The translations under genes were made by a program, and so were the position numbers. Source: Hygrocybe punicea (taxonomy: Eukaryota; Basidiomycota; Agaricomycetes; Agaricales; Hygrophoraceae). From it: a stretch of DNA of 64,000 bases. Location: contig OY744471.1 in the NCBI GenBank assembly GCA_963556145.1, positions 1,977,590 through 2,041,589 on the forward strand, in the 5' to 3' direction. Shown piece by piece: positions 41,867-52,331 of the stretch; the stretch's first letter is position 1; every line of letters begins with the position of its first letter. The notes under the pieces were generated by a model. The model searched no databases and was not told where the DNA came from. It worked only from the letters and a program-made list of their open reading frames with translations.

Positions 41867-42074
41867 ACGTCTTCCACGTCTTGAATCTTATCATCACACT
41901 CCAACGTATCATTGACCGATACCTTGTTCACACCTGTCTTCATCTCAACCTTCCTCCCCTTTTCCTCAGACAACACTTCACTCATCCCCTCAACATTCTT
42001 AATGGTGAACTGTATGATTACTGCTGAATTTGGCACTTTACACTCAGCAGATATGACCTCTATTGTCTCAGAGG

Positions 42075-43372
42075 TAGTGTTGCCGAAGTTCAGTTTGGTC
42101 CGGTTCCGACCCTTTTTGGCAGAACTGCGAACTGAACTTTGGGTCCGGTTTGGTGCATGGCCAAACCTGGACCCAGACGGCGTCGAACCGTCTCTCCGCG
42201 TTCAGTCTGGGTTCAGACGCGGTCTGAAACCCAGACCAAGGTGGGCTCACCCCATCCGTTCTCCTTGTGAATGGCAGGCACGTATCAATAGATATGGTGC
42301 TGCACTTCGCAAGGTAGATGGGTGCTGGGGAGCCCTCCGGTGTCCCCAAGGGATGTGGAGGAACGGGGGGTCTTGTCCCATGGTCCCTGCCTGGCATTGC
42401 CGGCGCTGCTGCTGCCAACTGTTGTCCTCGTCGGGGTGGTGGTATGGTTGTGGTGGTGTTGCTGCCATGGTTGCTGCTGCTGCTGCCGTTGCCACTGCCA
42501 CTGTTGCTGCTGCTGCTGGCCGTCGCCGTCACCATTGCCTTGCTGCCACTGCTGCTGCCGCTGCTGCTGTTGTCACTGTTGCTGCTGCCACTATTGCTGC
42601 TGCTGCTGGCATTGCTGCCGCTGCTGCTGGCCATCGCCGTCATCGTTGCCTTGCTGCCGCTGGTGGTGGTGGTGTTGTGGCTGTCCCGTGTCCACTGGCA
42701 TTGGATGGCTTGGTGCAGCAGCAGCAGCTGCTGCTGCTGGCACTTCTCTTTGGGTGGTGGTATGGTTGCGGTGGTGTTGCTGCCACAGCTGCTGCTGCCG
42801 GTGTTGCTGCTGCTGCTGGCGTTGCTGCTGCTGCTGCTGGCGCTGCTGATGGCCGTTGCCATTGTTGTTGTTGCCGTTGCCGTTGCCATTGTTGTTGTTG
42901 CCATTGCTGTTGCCATCATTGTTGTTGCCGTTGGGATCCATGTTGTGCCAGGTGGTGTGCTTGCGATGTGGTCGCAGTCAAGTTTCCTGTAACAGATAAT
43001 ATTAGTAAAGTTAAAGAAAATATCGAAACTTACCTTGGTGAACACAACACAATGTTGGCAATGTTGTGTTCAACCCGCGTTGATGTTGCTGTGACCATGT
43101 TGCGTGAAAGCTACAATGGTCACATGATACCATTTAACACGAAATAGTAAGTAAAGAAATACGAAAAATAAATGAAATAAATACCTTAAAAATATCCGCG
43201 TTTGCGGTTTGGACGCAGTTTGGAGCCATTGAGGAAATCCGGTGGGCCTCGAAACCCGGAACTGAACCCACGGTCTGGTTCAGCATTTGGGTGAACTTAG
43301 ACTGAACCCCGGGTTCAGTTCAGGGTTTGAACTGGGTTCGGCTAGGTTCAGAACTGAACTACAGCAACACTA
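42075..43372 (-). mobile_element. hAT-type element E with GCT/CTG array
   Basis: The ends are TAGTGTTGCCGAAGTTCAG and CTGAACTACAGCAACACTA. A perfect 8-bp target duplication CTCAGAGG (42067-42074, 43373-43380) lies in the gypsy 3' region. The interior has a GCT/GTT array (about 42470-42940), one palindrome-intron module (42987-43071) and a worn core (42279-42299). Long Leu-, Cys-, Gln- or Asn-rich open frames over the array are on both strands and are not taken as genes. The flanks contain GGTTCAG/CTGAACC inverted motifs. Confidence 0.9.
42987..43071 (-). other. Palindrome-intron module of element E
   Basis: Read on minus: palindrome with arms GAACACAACA/TGTTGTGTTC (43071-43040), then a 47-nt intron-like stretch (43033-42987) with donor GTAAGT, branch TTTACTAAT and acceptor TGTTACAG. 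It is followed by CACAACATGGATCCCAACGG and AAC/CAG repeats. Confidence 0.65.
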
Positions 43373-44016
43373 CTCAGAGGTCACCTTGGAAGATTCCATC
43401 GAGGGATGTACTAGCCCCACCACTGGGATTTGGAATATGGTCGATGGGAGTAGTGCAGATAACAATACCGTCGACACCGATGATGCTGACTTTGATGCGT
43501 GGTTGCAGGCATGTCCCCTCTTTCCTGCCCCACCTTCCACTATACCCTCATCGCTGTCTTTATCCACCTCTTCTCCTCCCCCACTCAATTCCTCTTTCTT
43601 TATCCCACTCGATTCCCCTTTTGACACTTGGCTCTTCTCCACCTCCTTCACATTCTCCTCTGGTCTTACCCCCTCCTTCCGCTGATGACTTCAATGCCAA
43701 CATTGACAATTCTTATTGTACTGCTTTCCAATCGGCTTCTGCATGACTTCCTTCCCCATCACTCTCTTTTGGTTTGGGTCCTTACTCATCCCCTGCTGAT
43801 GAGGCTTGTTGTGTTACCTACTTTCACCATCACGCTGTCAAGCTCTCTCATTTTCCTCACTGCCAGTTCAACTATTATCGTTTCATCCTTGTCAATGCTA
43901 CACTTGATGCTGCAGTTGTTCATTGGTTACATGGATACAATACTTCTCACTGGGAGGTTCTTATTGATATGTTGTTCTGAGTTGTTCTGGGACAGAACTT
44001 TTTCGATGTGGTAGTT

Positions 44017-44398
44017 TGTTATGATACATGACTTGTGACTGTGACTTCGGATGACTTTTTCTTCTCCTTGTTGTCACCCTATGCTTACTCTTTCTCCTTT
44101 ACTCATGTGGATCTCTTTTCTTCTGCTTATCATATGTCCATTACTCATCGGACTCCTCTTCTTCCACTTATGTACTTCATATGATACATTCCTTCTTCCT
44201 ATTATAGTCTTCTTTCCTTTTTCCACTTAGTTACACAGCCACATTTCAAAATGTATATAAGTAGTCCTCTTTTGGCATGTAACCTTAGGTAATTTAACTC
44301 ATTAAAAACCTGCTTCCGCACTTTGTGATTCAATGCCTATTTTATCTCTATCTTCTCTTCTTGAAGTAAAGGCCTTCCACTTGTCATGTCACATAACA
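44017..44398 (+). repeat. 3' LTR of the gypsy element
   Basis: TGTTATGATAC to CATAACA, matching 28901-29281 with scattered substitutions and one extra base (GCATGTAACC against GCATGTACC). The right target copy GTTAC follows at 44399. Confidence 0.9.
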
Positions 44399-44403
44399 GT
44401 TAC

Positions 44404-44681
44404 TACAGCACAGGATTCCACCAGTAGTATAAAAGTAGTACTTTTACACAAGAATACAGGTTTTCATCCCACTTCAGCTCTATTTCTTAGTCCTCTCTTT
44501 GTATTGTCTCTACCACTCTTTGTCCCTTCATCCCACACTCTCCCTCTGAATCTGGAACCCTGGATTTGGGTTGGATTGATTAGACTTCTCTATAAAAACA
44601 GAACTCCTCAGATCACTTCCTAGCTGATCATCCCTTTTAGTAGATTCCCATTCCGGGTCTACAACAGAACTTACCGCCACA
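44404..44681 (+). mobile_element. Right part of probable LTR K
   Basis: Continues 28622-28900 across the gypsy element. Contains CTATAAAAACAGAACTCC (about 44591) and ends CTTACCGCCACA, directly followed by CCAG, the right target copy of the LTR C insertion. Confidence 0.4.
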
Positions 44682-44685
44682 CCAG

Positions 44686-44758
44686 AACCGAAACTGCCAG
44701 TTTTGGTCTGGTCTAAACCAGGTTTGGATTGGTCTGAGACTGAACTTCCCCAACACTA
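44686..44758 (-). mobile_element. Right terminus of hAT element F1
   Basis: ACCGAAACTGCCAGTTTTGG through GACTGAACTTCCCCAACACTA, matching base for base much of the right end of element B (about 15684-15755). It continues F1 from 27701 if the inserted stack is removed (CCCAAACCAG then AACCGAAAC). Confidence 0.75.
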
Positions 44759-45270
44759 CTCTGGCCATCTCCACTCTGGACTTTCCCATTTCATTTCTAT
44801 CTTATCTTATCATTTTTTGTTCTCTTCTCTCTATTCATTATTCTATTTTATCTCCATTACTCTGGACTCCTATCTGTCTCCTCCCTTTTGTTTACGTGTC
44901 ACTGTATGTAGCAACCTTTTGTCTCTTTTATCTTCCTCCAAACCCTGGTACTCCTTCCAGAGTTCCTATTATCTGTTTGCTACCAAGGACATTACAATTA
45001 GTTTACTAGTATATAAACTAGAACTACTATGTCCTGTATCTCTGTTCTGAAAATCGACTGGAGTACCCTCTGTCTTCTTCGCTCTCAAACTTAAGGCTTA
45101 GCCTTAAGCTCACTATCTCCATCTTTAGTCCAGACCTCCAGACTAACTCTGCTCTGCTTCATGCCTACTCAGTATGGCTTAAGGGAGTAGTTAACCTACT
45201 TCAAGAGTTTGCACCTCTGATCTCTGACGAACCCCACTCCTTCTGGAGTTGTCTGCATGACTCTAACACT
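44759..45270. other. No gene recognised
   Basis: Pyrimidine-rich DNA (TCTCTTCTCTCTATTC-type) with one palindromic spot, TTAAGGCTTAGCCTTAAG at about 45090. Nothing else can be supported. Confidence 0.4.
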
Positions 45271-45299
45271 TTGTCCGATCACCTCTCCACCGATTTCTC

Positions 45300-45500
45300 C
45301 TTCAATCATCCCCACAATTCCTTATTTGATCACCCCTACAATTCCTCATTTGATCACCCCTACAATTCCTCATTTGATCACCCCTACAATTCCTCATTTG
45401 ATCACCCCTACAATTCCTCATTTGATCACCCCTACAATTTCTCATTTGATCACCCCTACAATTCCTCCTTTGATCACCCCTACAACCCTTTCACCTTTGA
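45300..45500 (+). repeat. Minisatellite, 24-bp unit
   Basis: The unit ATTTGATCACCCCTACAATTCCTC is repeated about eight times. In one frame it encodes an 8-residue repeat (SSFDHPYN), in another LITPTIPH. The open frame continues to 45772 without recognisable domains. Being a multiple of three, the array keeps frames open by itself. Confidence 0.85.
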
Positions 45501-46749
45501 TCACTCTTATTCCGATTATCCCTCTGATCACTCAGCCCTCTACTCAGGGACTATATCATATTGATATAGCCCAGGCACCTTCATTCTCAAAGATCACCCC
45601 TGGAAAGATCATCCTGAACAAGATTCGTTCCCACATCCCGAACTGGTCCCAGTTATTAGATCTGGCTTATGGCCAGTTCAATCTTGGATTTCCTCAACAG
45701 CTGTTGTGCATTTTGGATGAGCACTTGTTAATAGTGCATCAAGAGATATATTCGCTTGGAGTTAGCGAGTGATTCAATGCTGGCCATGGATGGCATCTGG
45801 AAGTGGGCAAGACTATTTATTTATTAAATGTCATTTTATTTATGTTCTATGGCAATATCTGTCCCATCAACTGGGGAATAAATCGCATTTGGTATGCTGG
45901 AGCGACCTTATCCATTGTTTCTCACAGAGGTATTTGAAACCTCTTATTCCTTTATTTCCACAACTAATTAATACTTGCTGCTTTTTAGGTCTGTTGCAAT
46001 TTGGACATGCTCCAAATGGTTCTGAAAGATGTGGTTGTATTGAACATTGTCCTGTCCATCTGAGGGGGATGTATTGGACCCCTTGATGACCTCCTCAAAT
46101 TAATTGTATCGGACCAAATTTACAAGTTCCCAAATTGTGGCGTAAGTGTCTTGTTATTCCAATTCTAATAGTTTCTGATGTCTATGTAGCTTGCGGATGA
46201 CATTCCCTTTAGGAGCGTCATTACCGCAGACATCATTCATTTCATTTTTTTTAGGTATACTCTCCGTCCAGAGGCATTGGCAATATGCCACCAGCCCCTC
46301 CCAATGCATTCCATTGGATACACATGTTGCACTGCTGCACTTGTAAGTCTAATAGTTGTTCCTTTGCTGCATCATTTAATGATCTGCGCAGACTATATTT
46401 GCAGTCCTTCAGGCCAAATATAACAATATTGACTTCCCTGGGGGTTTCAAACCCCTTTTCAACGAGATCTGCCAAGTTTATTCAGGATAGAAGTGGACCG
46501 ATATGATATTTTTGAGGAATTCTGGGTTAATTACTCCCCTTATGACCAGTAAAAGATATTTTTAGTATTACATGCTCCATGTAAATTAAAACTCGCCAGC
46601 CTTAATTTTCACTAGTGATTTTTAACTCAATGCTAGATGTGAATAATCACCCCCCCACAGCTATCTCATCTAATAAGTAAGTGCATGTTCATGCTCGGTG
46701 TTATATGAATTTATCTATTGTACACAGAAACCAACTACTGACAACTATT

Positions 46750-47680
46750 CCATGAATCCCGGCTTGGCCTTCTGTCAGACATGCTCTTGTGGAAGAACTT
46801 TTTCTCATTTAGGTGCATTTCGGAATCATCAAAAGACATGCAAGCAATGCAAGAAAATTTTGTCAAACACGTTGGCAAAAGCTAAGGAAGTTATGGCTGC
46901 TAGAAAGCAGAATTGTACTGTTTCTGATATGACCATTGATGTTACTAATAATGATGATCAGCAAGCTCAGCTCCCCTCCAATCACATCCCTCAGCACTCG
47001 GACACTGCCTTCCCTCAGAAACTAATGCCCAGTTGGATGACATGAGACCTACAAAGTGTCCCAGAGGGCTACCACCTCATTTTCCAGTGGCTGGCCTGGA
47101 GATGCATGATAGGAAGTTGAGGGATATTCTTCCACAGGCTCCTCCTGCTTTGCCCCCTGATGCTGTTGCTATTGTGATGCTGGACCCTGCACCACCGAAT
47201 CTGCCACCCCCACCCGCTCAGGAACAAGATGACACTGCTACCCACCAAGTTTGTGCTAGTCTTCAGAGGGTTCTCGAAACTGCCAAAAACTCTTTTGGGA
47301 TATTCTGATGATACTACGCTGAGAAATTCCCTTCTCATGATCCCGAAGGCAAGTTGAACTTGTCGACCATGTCCAATATAGTTGGGTTGGGCTCTAGACA
47401 TTCACCACTGGATGAAAACTTCAGCCCATATCCCAACAAGAGCTTATTCAGATTGGGCAAATGGTACTGGAGTCACAACAAGATTTTAATGAGCTTTTGG
47501 ATGTTGTAGGAGATGAGGATTTTCAGCCAGCAGGGGTTCAAGCAACCCACTGGAAGAAGTGCAATGACCAGTTGGCTGACCTGGTCAATAGATTCCTCAT
47601 AGTCCACTCAAGTTTCTGCATTGATACTATTGATGAAGGTGAGATACATGTCATAGGTATTGGCCATTGCATAGGGTGAG
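46750..47680 (+). pseudogene. Plavaka-like transposase, N-terminal fragment
   Basis: The N-terminal zinc finger reads CQTCSCGRTFSHLGAFRNHQ then KTCKQC, followed by a basic helix (KKILSNTLAKAKEVMAARKQ). After a Pro-rich linker comes LPPHFPVAGLEMHDRKL (about 47067). Then, across frame changes, AEKFPSHDPEGKLNL and PYPNKSLFRLGKWYW (about 47325-47468), and DFNELLDVVGDEDFQPAGVQ (47479-47538). This order matches my memory of basidiomycete Plavaka-type (CACTA-related) transposases upstream of their catalytic part, which is absent here. It is cut near 47680; an LTR lies at 47855. Confidence 0.55.
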
Positions 47681-47854
47681 TGGGATTGTTGGAACCAAGA
47701 TACAAGAGCCGATCAATGATGACACATTTTCTTATTTATACTTTCTCACTTTGTCATTATTTGGCCACTCACGTGGTTAGCCACATTCGTGTCCCACATT
47801 TAGAGATCCCATACTGTCAACCACAGATGGTCTCTATTAGAAGACCCAAGAAGA

Positions 47855-48600
47855 TGTAGAGGGTCCTCCACCCTCTGAGACTGGATACTCGATATTTCAT
47901 GAATCTGTTTGAACCCAAGGCTCCCAATGATCCATGCTCGAACCCAATGTAACCCAATGCATACTGACCAGCACGGCCGCTCACATACTGAACCCATCCA
48001 ACTCCTAAGCTCACAGAATCCCAAATATCAGAGATGGATCCTATTGGACTCAACCCCTGACTTCGGACTTGCCCCATTTGCATGTACCATCTCCCTTATA
48101 GAGATATATAAAAGTATTTCACATCTTTTTCATGTATATTCACTTCTACCTTCCATTTTCCTGTCAGCGTCACATCACAACCCTCTCCTCATGTCCCCAT
48201 TTCTATTCCCCTTTGTACCCTCTTGTCAGCCAAGGACTCTCATCCGAAATTAGATAGACAATTTTGTACTATAAAAATGGTGCCCAACCACCATGTTAAA
48301 ATAAGAGAACCCAGTTCCCCCTTCCCCCCTCACTCAGCACCCCCCTCTTAGTAGAATCCTTCCCTCATACAACTTGTTGGCCCCCCCACTTCCTCCCCAT
48401 TCTTCTATCGACCACCTTTCTATACCATTTGTCACCCAACACCCAACCTGCCATACCCGACACCATTGGCATTGTCAGCTTAGACCGGTTTCATTAGATA
48501 TTAGTGGCTTCCAATTTCATCACCTTCTCCATCCTATCACTTCCACACTGACCCCCATAGGTTCTTCATCTTCTGGAACCACCTGACACTCACCATGACA
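47855..48600 (+). mobile_element. Diverged LTR, TGTAGAG family (copy M)
   Basis: Begins TGTAGAGGGTCC and follows copies A, C and D at low identity (TCGATATTTCATGAATC, CGGACTTGCCCC, GTACTATAAAAATGGTGCC at about 48274). It ends near CACCATGACA. No target duplication was found. An older subfamily. Confidence 0.65.
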
Positions 48601-48609
48601 TAGGTGATG

Positions 48610-48930
48610 GTAGTCAAAATATTTGGTATGGTATAGATTTGGTCAATGAGTGGTTTGTTCATGTGCAATTCCACAAGTTGAACAAGGTATGCAAGGTTGT
48701 CCCATTCGGTCAACCCTGACATTCATTGGAGAGTATCAAACTCAATCCAGAATTCATCAGCAGTCATCTTTCCTTGCTGCAGATCATTCAACTTGGTCAG
48801 TGCATCTTTCTTTTGGTCTGGCTTTTTGAAATGTTGCTTGAATTCCATTCCCAAAGCAAGGATCTGTTATTCTGAATGGACATAAAGGTTACGATGGCAG
48901 TGTTCATGGTGTTATCAATTGTGACCAGTT
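48610..48930 (-). pseudogene. Retrotransposon Gag fragment
   Basis: On minus: FKQHFKKPDQKKDALTKLND, LQQGKMTADEFWIEFDTLQ, a stop, then MSGLTEWDNLAYLVQLVELH and MNKPLIDQIYTIPNILTT. The spacing and motifs (KLNDLQQG...EF..L...GL) are those of a Ty3-type Gag capsid region. No other parts of its element were found nearby. Confidence 0.65.
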
Positions 48931-50599
48931 GACCGATTATCTAGTGTCCTCCAAGTGCAATGGTGTATAATACAAAACCAGTAGTAAATCTAGGCAATCA
49001 TTCAGGGTACTAAAGATCATGCACATTCTTTGAGTCCTGGTAAATTATCTGTCAACTCCAAATTGAGCAGATATGTTGCAAATGCCTCGGTTGCGCTGGG
49101 ATGTGCTAATCGATTTCGAACTGTTGCTGTCCGACCTCCTGCAGCTCATGCAAAGACCAATAGCTGTCTGTCATAGGAAATGCACTATGATCCTAAAGTT
49201 GATCAGATTGTGTTCTAACACAATGTTGACAAATTCATCTGCTCATCATCCAGTGAGTCCTCCCTCAAGATCTAATAATTCATATAACTCAAGCTCCTCA
49301 TTTAAACTATGATGTGCCACATGCTCATAAAGCCCAACCCAGGTGAAGTTGAAGAGGTTGCATAAGGAAATTGGTTGGCCAATGATTTTTGAACATGTCA
49401 CTGGCTCTCAATATGGCTCATCCTTGCACTGCACCTGGTCTTCAGCAATACCTTATAACCCATTGTTGGAGGGTTCAGTTGCATGGGAGGTGCAAACAGG
49501 CAGCAATAGGACTGTCTGAGGAAATTCCAGTGGTTTCTTCCAACACAGGAGTCACTGAGACAGCTGGCCCCAATGCCTGTGATCTATTGACAAAAAGATG
49601 CTTCATCTGTTTCTTTGTCTCACATGTGCTCATCCAATATATGCCTATTCAGTTCACTGAGAAAACTTAGCATTGAAGTCCCTAAGTGATTATGAAGCTT
49701 TGTCAAAGTGAGACCAAAAACACTCCAAACCTTTCACAGGTGGCTAAATTGGCACAAATGTTGAGTATCTGGAGTGTGAGGTGGAAAAATGAGGTCTGTG
49801 GATTTCCTGAAAATGAGAAGTCAACAAATATGCTTAATGGGTTATGATTGTCTCCCTACAATGATGATCAGTGCAAGAAACATGAATAAGCAATAACTTC
49901 ATTGACATACTTGTCTAGTTGCTTCTTTCCTCATGTGGTTACAATGAGCCATAAGATTTGCATATCATCCTGTAGGAGTAAGACATTCCATGATTTTGGT
50001 GTGGAAGTCTGTGGCAGGCTCAGTACAATAGAATTGGATCCCAAGGTGATGAAATTAGTTATGTGTTACAACAGCAGGCTCTAGCAACAATCAACTCAAC
50101 TAGGGGTTGGTATCCAGAGGAGAGAAAGCAGCTTTGATTGCTGCTTATAGCTAAGACAACACTGCTTAGAGGGGGGATTTGGGATCTAGGAATTATTGCA
50201 AACCATGGGGGTTACCCAAGACAAAATGGATCAGCCCCAAAACCAGACTAAACATGAAGAAGGGAAAAAAGGAAACTCAGTCCAAAAGTGAAGCTTTAAA
50301 TACTAAGAGGTTAGGGAATTGCCATGAAATACAACAGACTCCTGGGTCAACATCTACAAAAGAAAAAGATTAATAACAATAAGGCTGCCTTGACAATACA
50401 GCATGTCCACCTACCCAATTGTGCTGTAGCTGCATACCACCAAGATGCCATGAGGCAAACATGAGGCTGTCCCATGTCATTTTTCTCATGATCAGTTTTG
50501 ACTGGCCATATGTGGCTCAGATGATTTGTCACCAGGTCATGTGCTATAGAATATAGCCATATTGGGGTACATGCCAGGCAAGTAGATGGGCTAGTGATA
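48931..50599. other. No gene recognised
   Basis: Low-GC, GTTG/CATG-rich DNA in which both strands are full of stops. Some stretches look like C-to-T decayed coding DNA, but no motif could be assigned. Confidence 0.4.
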
Positions 50600-50864
50600 T
50601 ATCATTTTGACTGGAGTCAACATCAGGAAAAACACTTTGGCTCTCACATTATCCTGGGAATGTTGCATTTTTCCAGGTGGTGTGAGTTTCAAATCCGTGC
50701 TGATGGTGCTGCCTGCCAGGTTGTTTTCTTGAATGATCCTCCATCCTCACCCTCAGCCTTGTGGTCAAGCAAAAAGTCAATGAGATTGCAAGTATTATTG
50801 CCAGTCCATTGTGCACAAGGGGCCTTCGCTTTACTACCTGCTGAATTTGCTGATTGCCGAGTCT
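50600..50864 (-). pseudogene. Myb/SANT-like DNA-binding domain fragment
   Basis: On minus: APCAQWTGNNTCNLIDFLLD then HKAEGEDGGSFKKTTWQAA. The pattern W-T-(x)-L-x-F-L-x-H-K-A-E-x-G-D-G-x-F-K is that of a SANT/Myb-like domain found in many basidiomycete transposon-derived genes. hAT element G inserted directly at its N-terminal side; 51838-51950 on the other side may hold further codons of the same gene. Confidence 0.5.
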
Positions 50865-51010
50865 TAGGGTTGACCACGGGTACGGGTCAACCCACGGTAT
50901 TTCCAAAACGGGTTGTGTGGGTATGGGTACAGTTGCCAAATATGGCACCCACAACCAAACCGTGACCTGTACCCGTGGTTCACGGTTTTCGACGGGTTAG
51001 CAACAACAAT

Positions 51011-51075
51011 AGGGCCATATGCCCTCAGGTATGTTCCTTTGACCATTTAACACTATACTAATCCTTTTTTTTTAG
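51011..51075 (+). other. Palindrome-intron module 1 of element G
   Basis: The palindrome AGGGCCATATGCCCT (51011-51025), three bases on, is followed by a 47-nt intron-like stretch (51029-51075) with donor GTATGT, branch-like ATACTAAT and a T9 tract ending TTTAG. It leads straight into ATAACAACAACACTGACAC. Confidence 0.65.
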
Positions 51076-51221
51076 ATAACAACAACACTGACACAAGCAT
51101 GACACACCACAGCGCCACGAGAGGCCACCTCGGCCCCACCCATTGACACCTTGGCCCCCTCGTTAATGTGCCGACAACGATGATAACGACAACCACAATG
51201 AGAAGGCAGGAAAGAAACCAG

Positions 51222-51304
51222 CCAGAGAGGTGGTGCGCCCACCCTCTGGCTGTCAGGTACATCTCAGTGTCATGATATAAATTGCTGATGCCATGCTTTT
51301 TTAG
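51222..51304 (+). other. Palindrome-intron module 2 of element G
   Basis: The palindrome CCAGAG...CTCTGG with a GTGG/CCAC inner stem (51222-51249) is followed by a 48-nt intron-like stretch (51257-51304) with donor GTACAT, branch-like TGCTGATG and acceptor TTTTTTAG. It leads after about 30 bases into (AAC)n. Confidence 0.55.
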
Positions 51305-51837
51305 TTTCATACTTTTCTTTGTTACACAACAACAACAACAACATCGTCAACATGATGATACAATGTGGCAAGCCAGGCCGTTTGGTTGACCACCACCATG
51401 ATGTGCTCACCACAACACGCTCACCACAATGACATGCTCACCATGATGCACTCACCATGACAACACGCTCACGATGACACACTCACCACCACCACAACGA
51501 CGTCGACGTCGGCTCTGGCCCAATGGCCAGGCCATTCCGGCGATGACAGTGGGCGTTGGCAGGTGCATCGAGAGGCCGAGGGCTGCCACGCTGTTGCAAA
51601 ACAAACCAGCCACGTCAATTGATGTGTGCTGGATGTTTGTGACAACATTGGGCACGCCCTGGCTCCGAAAAACCAGGGGACCACGGGTTTGAACCGATGG
51701 GTATGGGTAACCAGGGGACCACAGGTCAGAATGGATGGGTATGGGTTATACCCATTTCGGGTGCGGGTTCAGTGGGTACGGGTGCGGTGTTGGCCATACC
51801 AACCCGTCACAAACCCGTGGTCAACCCTACCGAGTCT

Positions 51838-52331
51838 TCCTCAACCTCATTGTCGAGGGGGACCCCAAGGCTATGAGCTGTGGAAGCAGTGGGTCATCTG
51901 GCATGCTGATGGTTTGTATGCATGCAGGCCCTTTGTTCAATGAGCCAAGCGGAGAAGGCTATTTTGAGAGGAAGTTTTGGGTCATATCCACTTAAGGCAA
52001 TTCTTAGCAGTGACAGCCGTGTGAATTTCGAATTGATCGGGCTGAGTTAGTCACCTGACCATCCCACTATGTAAGCCTAACGGGTGAGCTGGGCCTAGCT
52101 CTATTGCCGAGTATGAAAGTCATCTATCTCCAGGTACTTATGCGCTGTCCTTGCCCTGCTGGGCTGGATTCGTTTTGATTCGTTTGGAATGTGGTCTAAT
52201 GTTTTCTGCTAGTGGCGGATCTATGGATGGACAAGATTCTGAACTTGTCCCTTGCAACGAGCACGTTAAATACGACTTTTTTTGGAACGAAGACTACCGT
52301 CTCATGTTGAAAATCATTTCGTAGTAACTTC
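51838..52331. other. Intergenic: boundary of repeat DNA and euchromatin
   Basis: Contains CACCTGACCATCCCAC at about 52050, a weak copy of the dispersed motif at 2950 and 18740. No gene is recognised; the 3' UTR of the acetyltransferase gene ends here. Confidence 0.4.

Larger units (their letters stand above)
28901..44398 (+). mobile_element. Chromodomain Ty3/gypsy retrotransposon, complete ends, with nested insertions
   Basis: Bounded by LTRs of 381 and 382 bp (28901-29281, 44017-44398) that begin TGTTATGATAC and end CATAACA, with a perfect 5-bp target duplication GTTAC (28896-28900, 44399-44403). The internal order is gag, protease, reverse transcriptase, RNase H, integrase and chromodomain, the chromovirus layout. 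A further 3' region lies between the chromodomain and the LTR. Nested in it are an RT-less LTR element (31260-33452), another (36417-39162), a solo LTR (41083-41866) and a hAT element (42075-43372). Stops and frameshifts in gag, RT, RNase H and integrase show that it is dead. Confidence 0.92.
50865..51829 (+). mobile_element. hAT-type element G with two palindrome-intron modules
   Basis: The ends are TAGGGTTGACCACGGGTAC and CCCGTGGTCAACCCTA. A perfect 8-bp target duplication CCGAGTCT (50857-50864, 51830-51837) is present. Sub-terminal ACCCGTG/CACGGGT motifs abound. Two modules (51011-51075, 51222-51304) lead into AAC/CAC-rich tracts, and the core CACGTCAATTGATGTG (51611-51626) lies toward the right end. 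The same order as element B read on minus, although the TIRs differ. No transposase. Confidence 0.9.

Noticed and set aside
42068..43147. 325- and 411-codon frames on opposite strands of element E
   Set aside because: They overlap the same GCT/GTT array and the element ends. Coding by either strand is not supported.
25407..44766. An 8-bp target duplication for hAT element F1
   Set aside because: CCCTCAGC and CTCTGGCC do not match; F1 is assigned by its ends alone, and its flank may have been rearranged.
45257..45772. A gene encoding an 8-residue repeat protein
   Set aside because: The open frame is due to the 24-bp minisatellite; two frames are open and the rest shows no domain.
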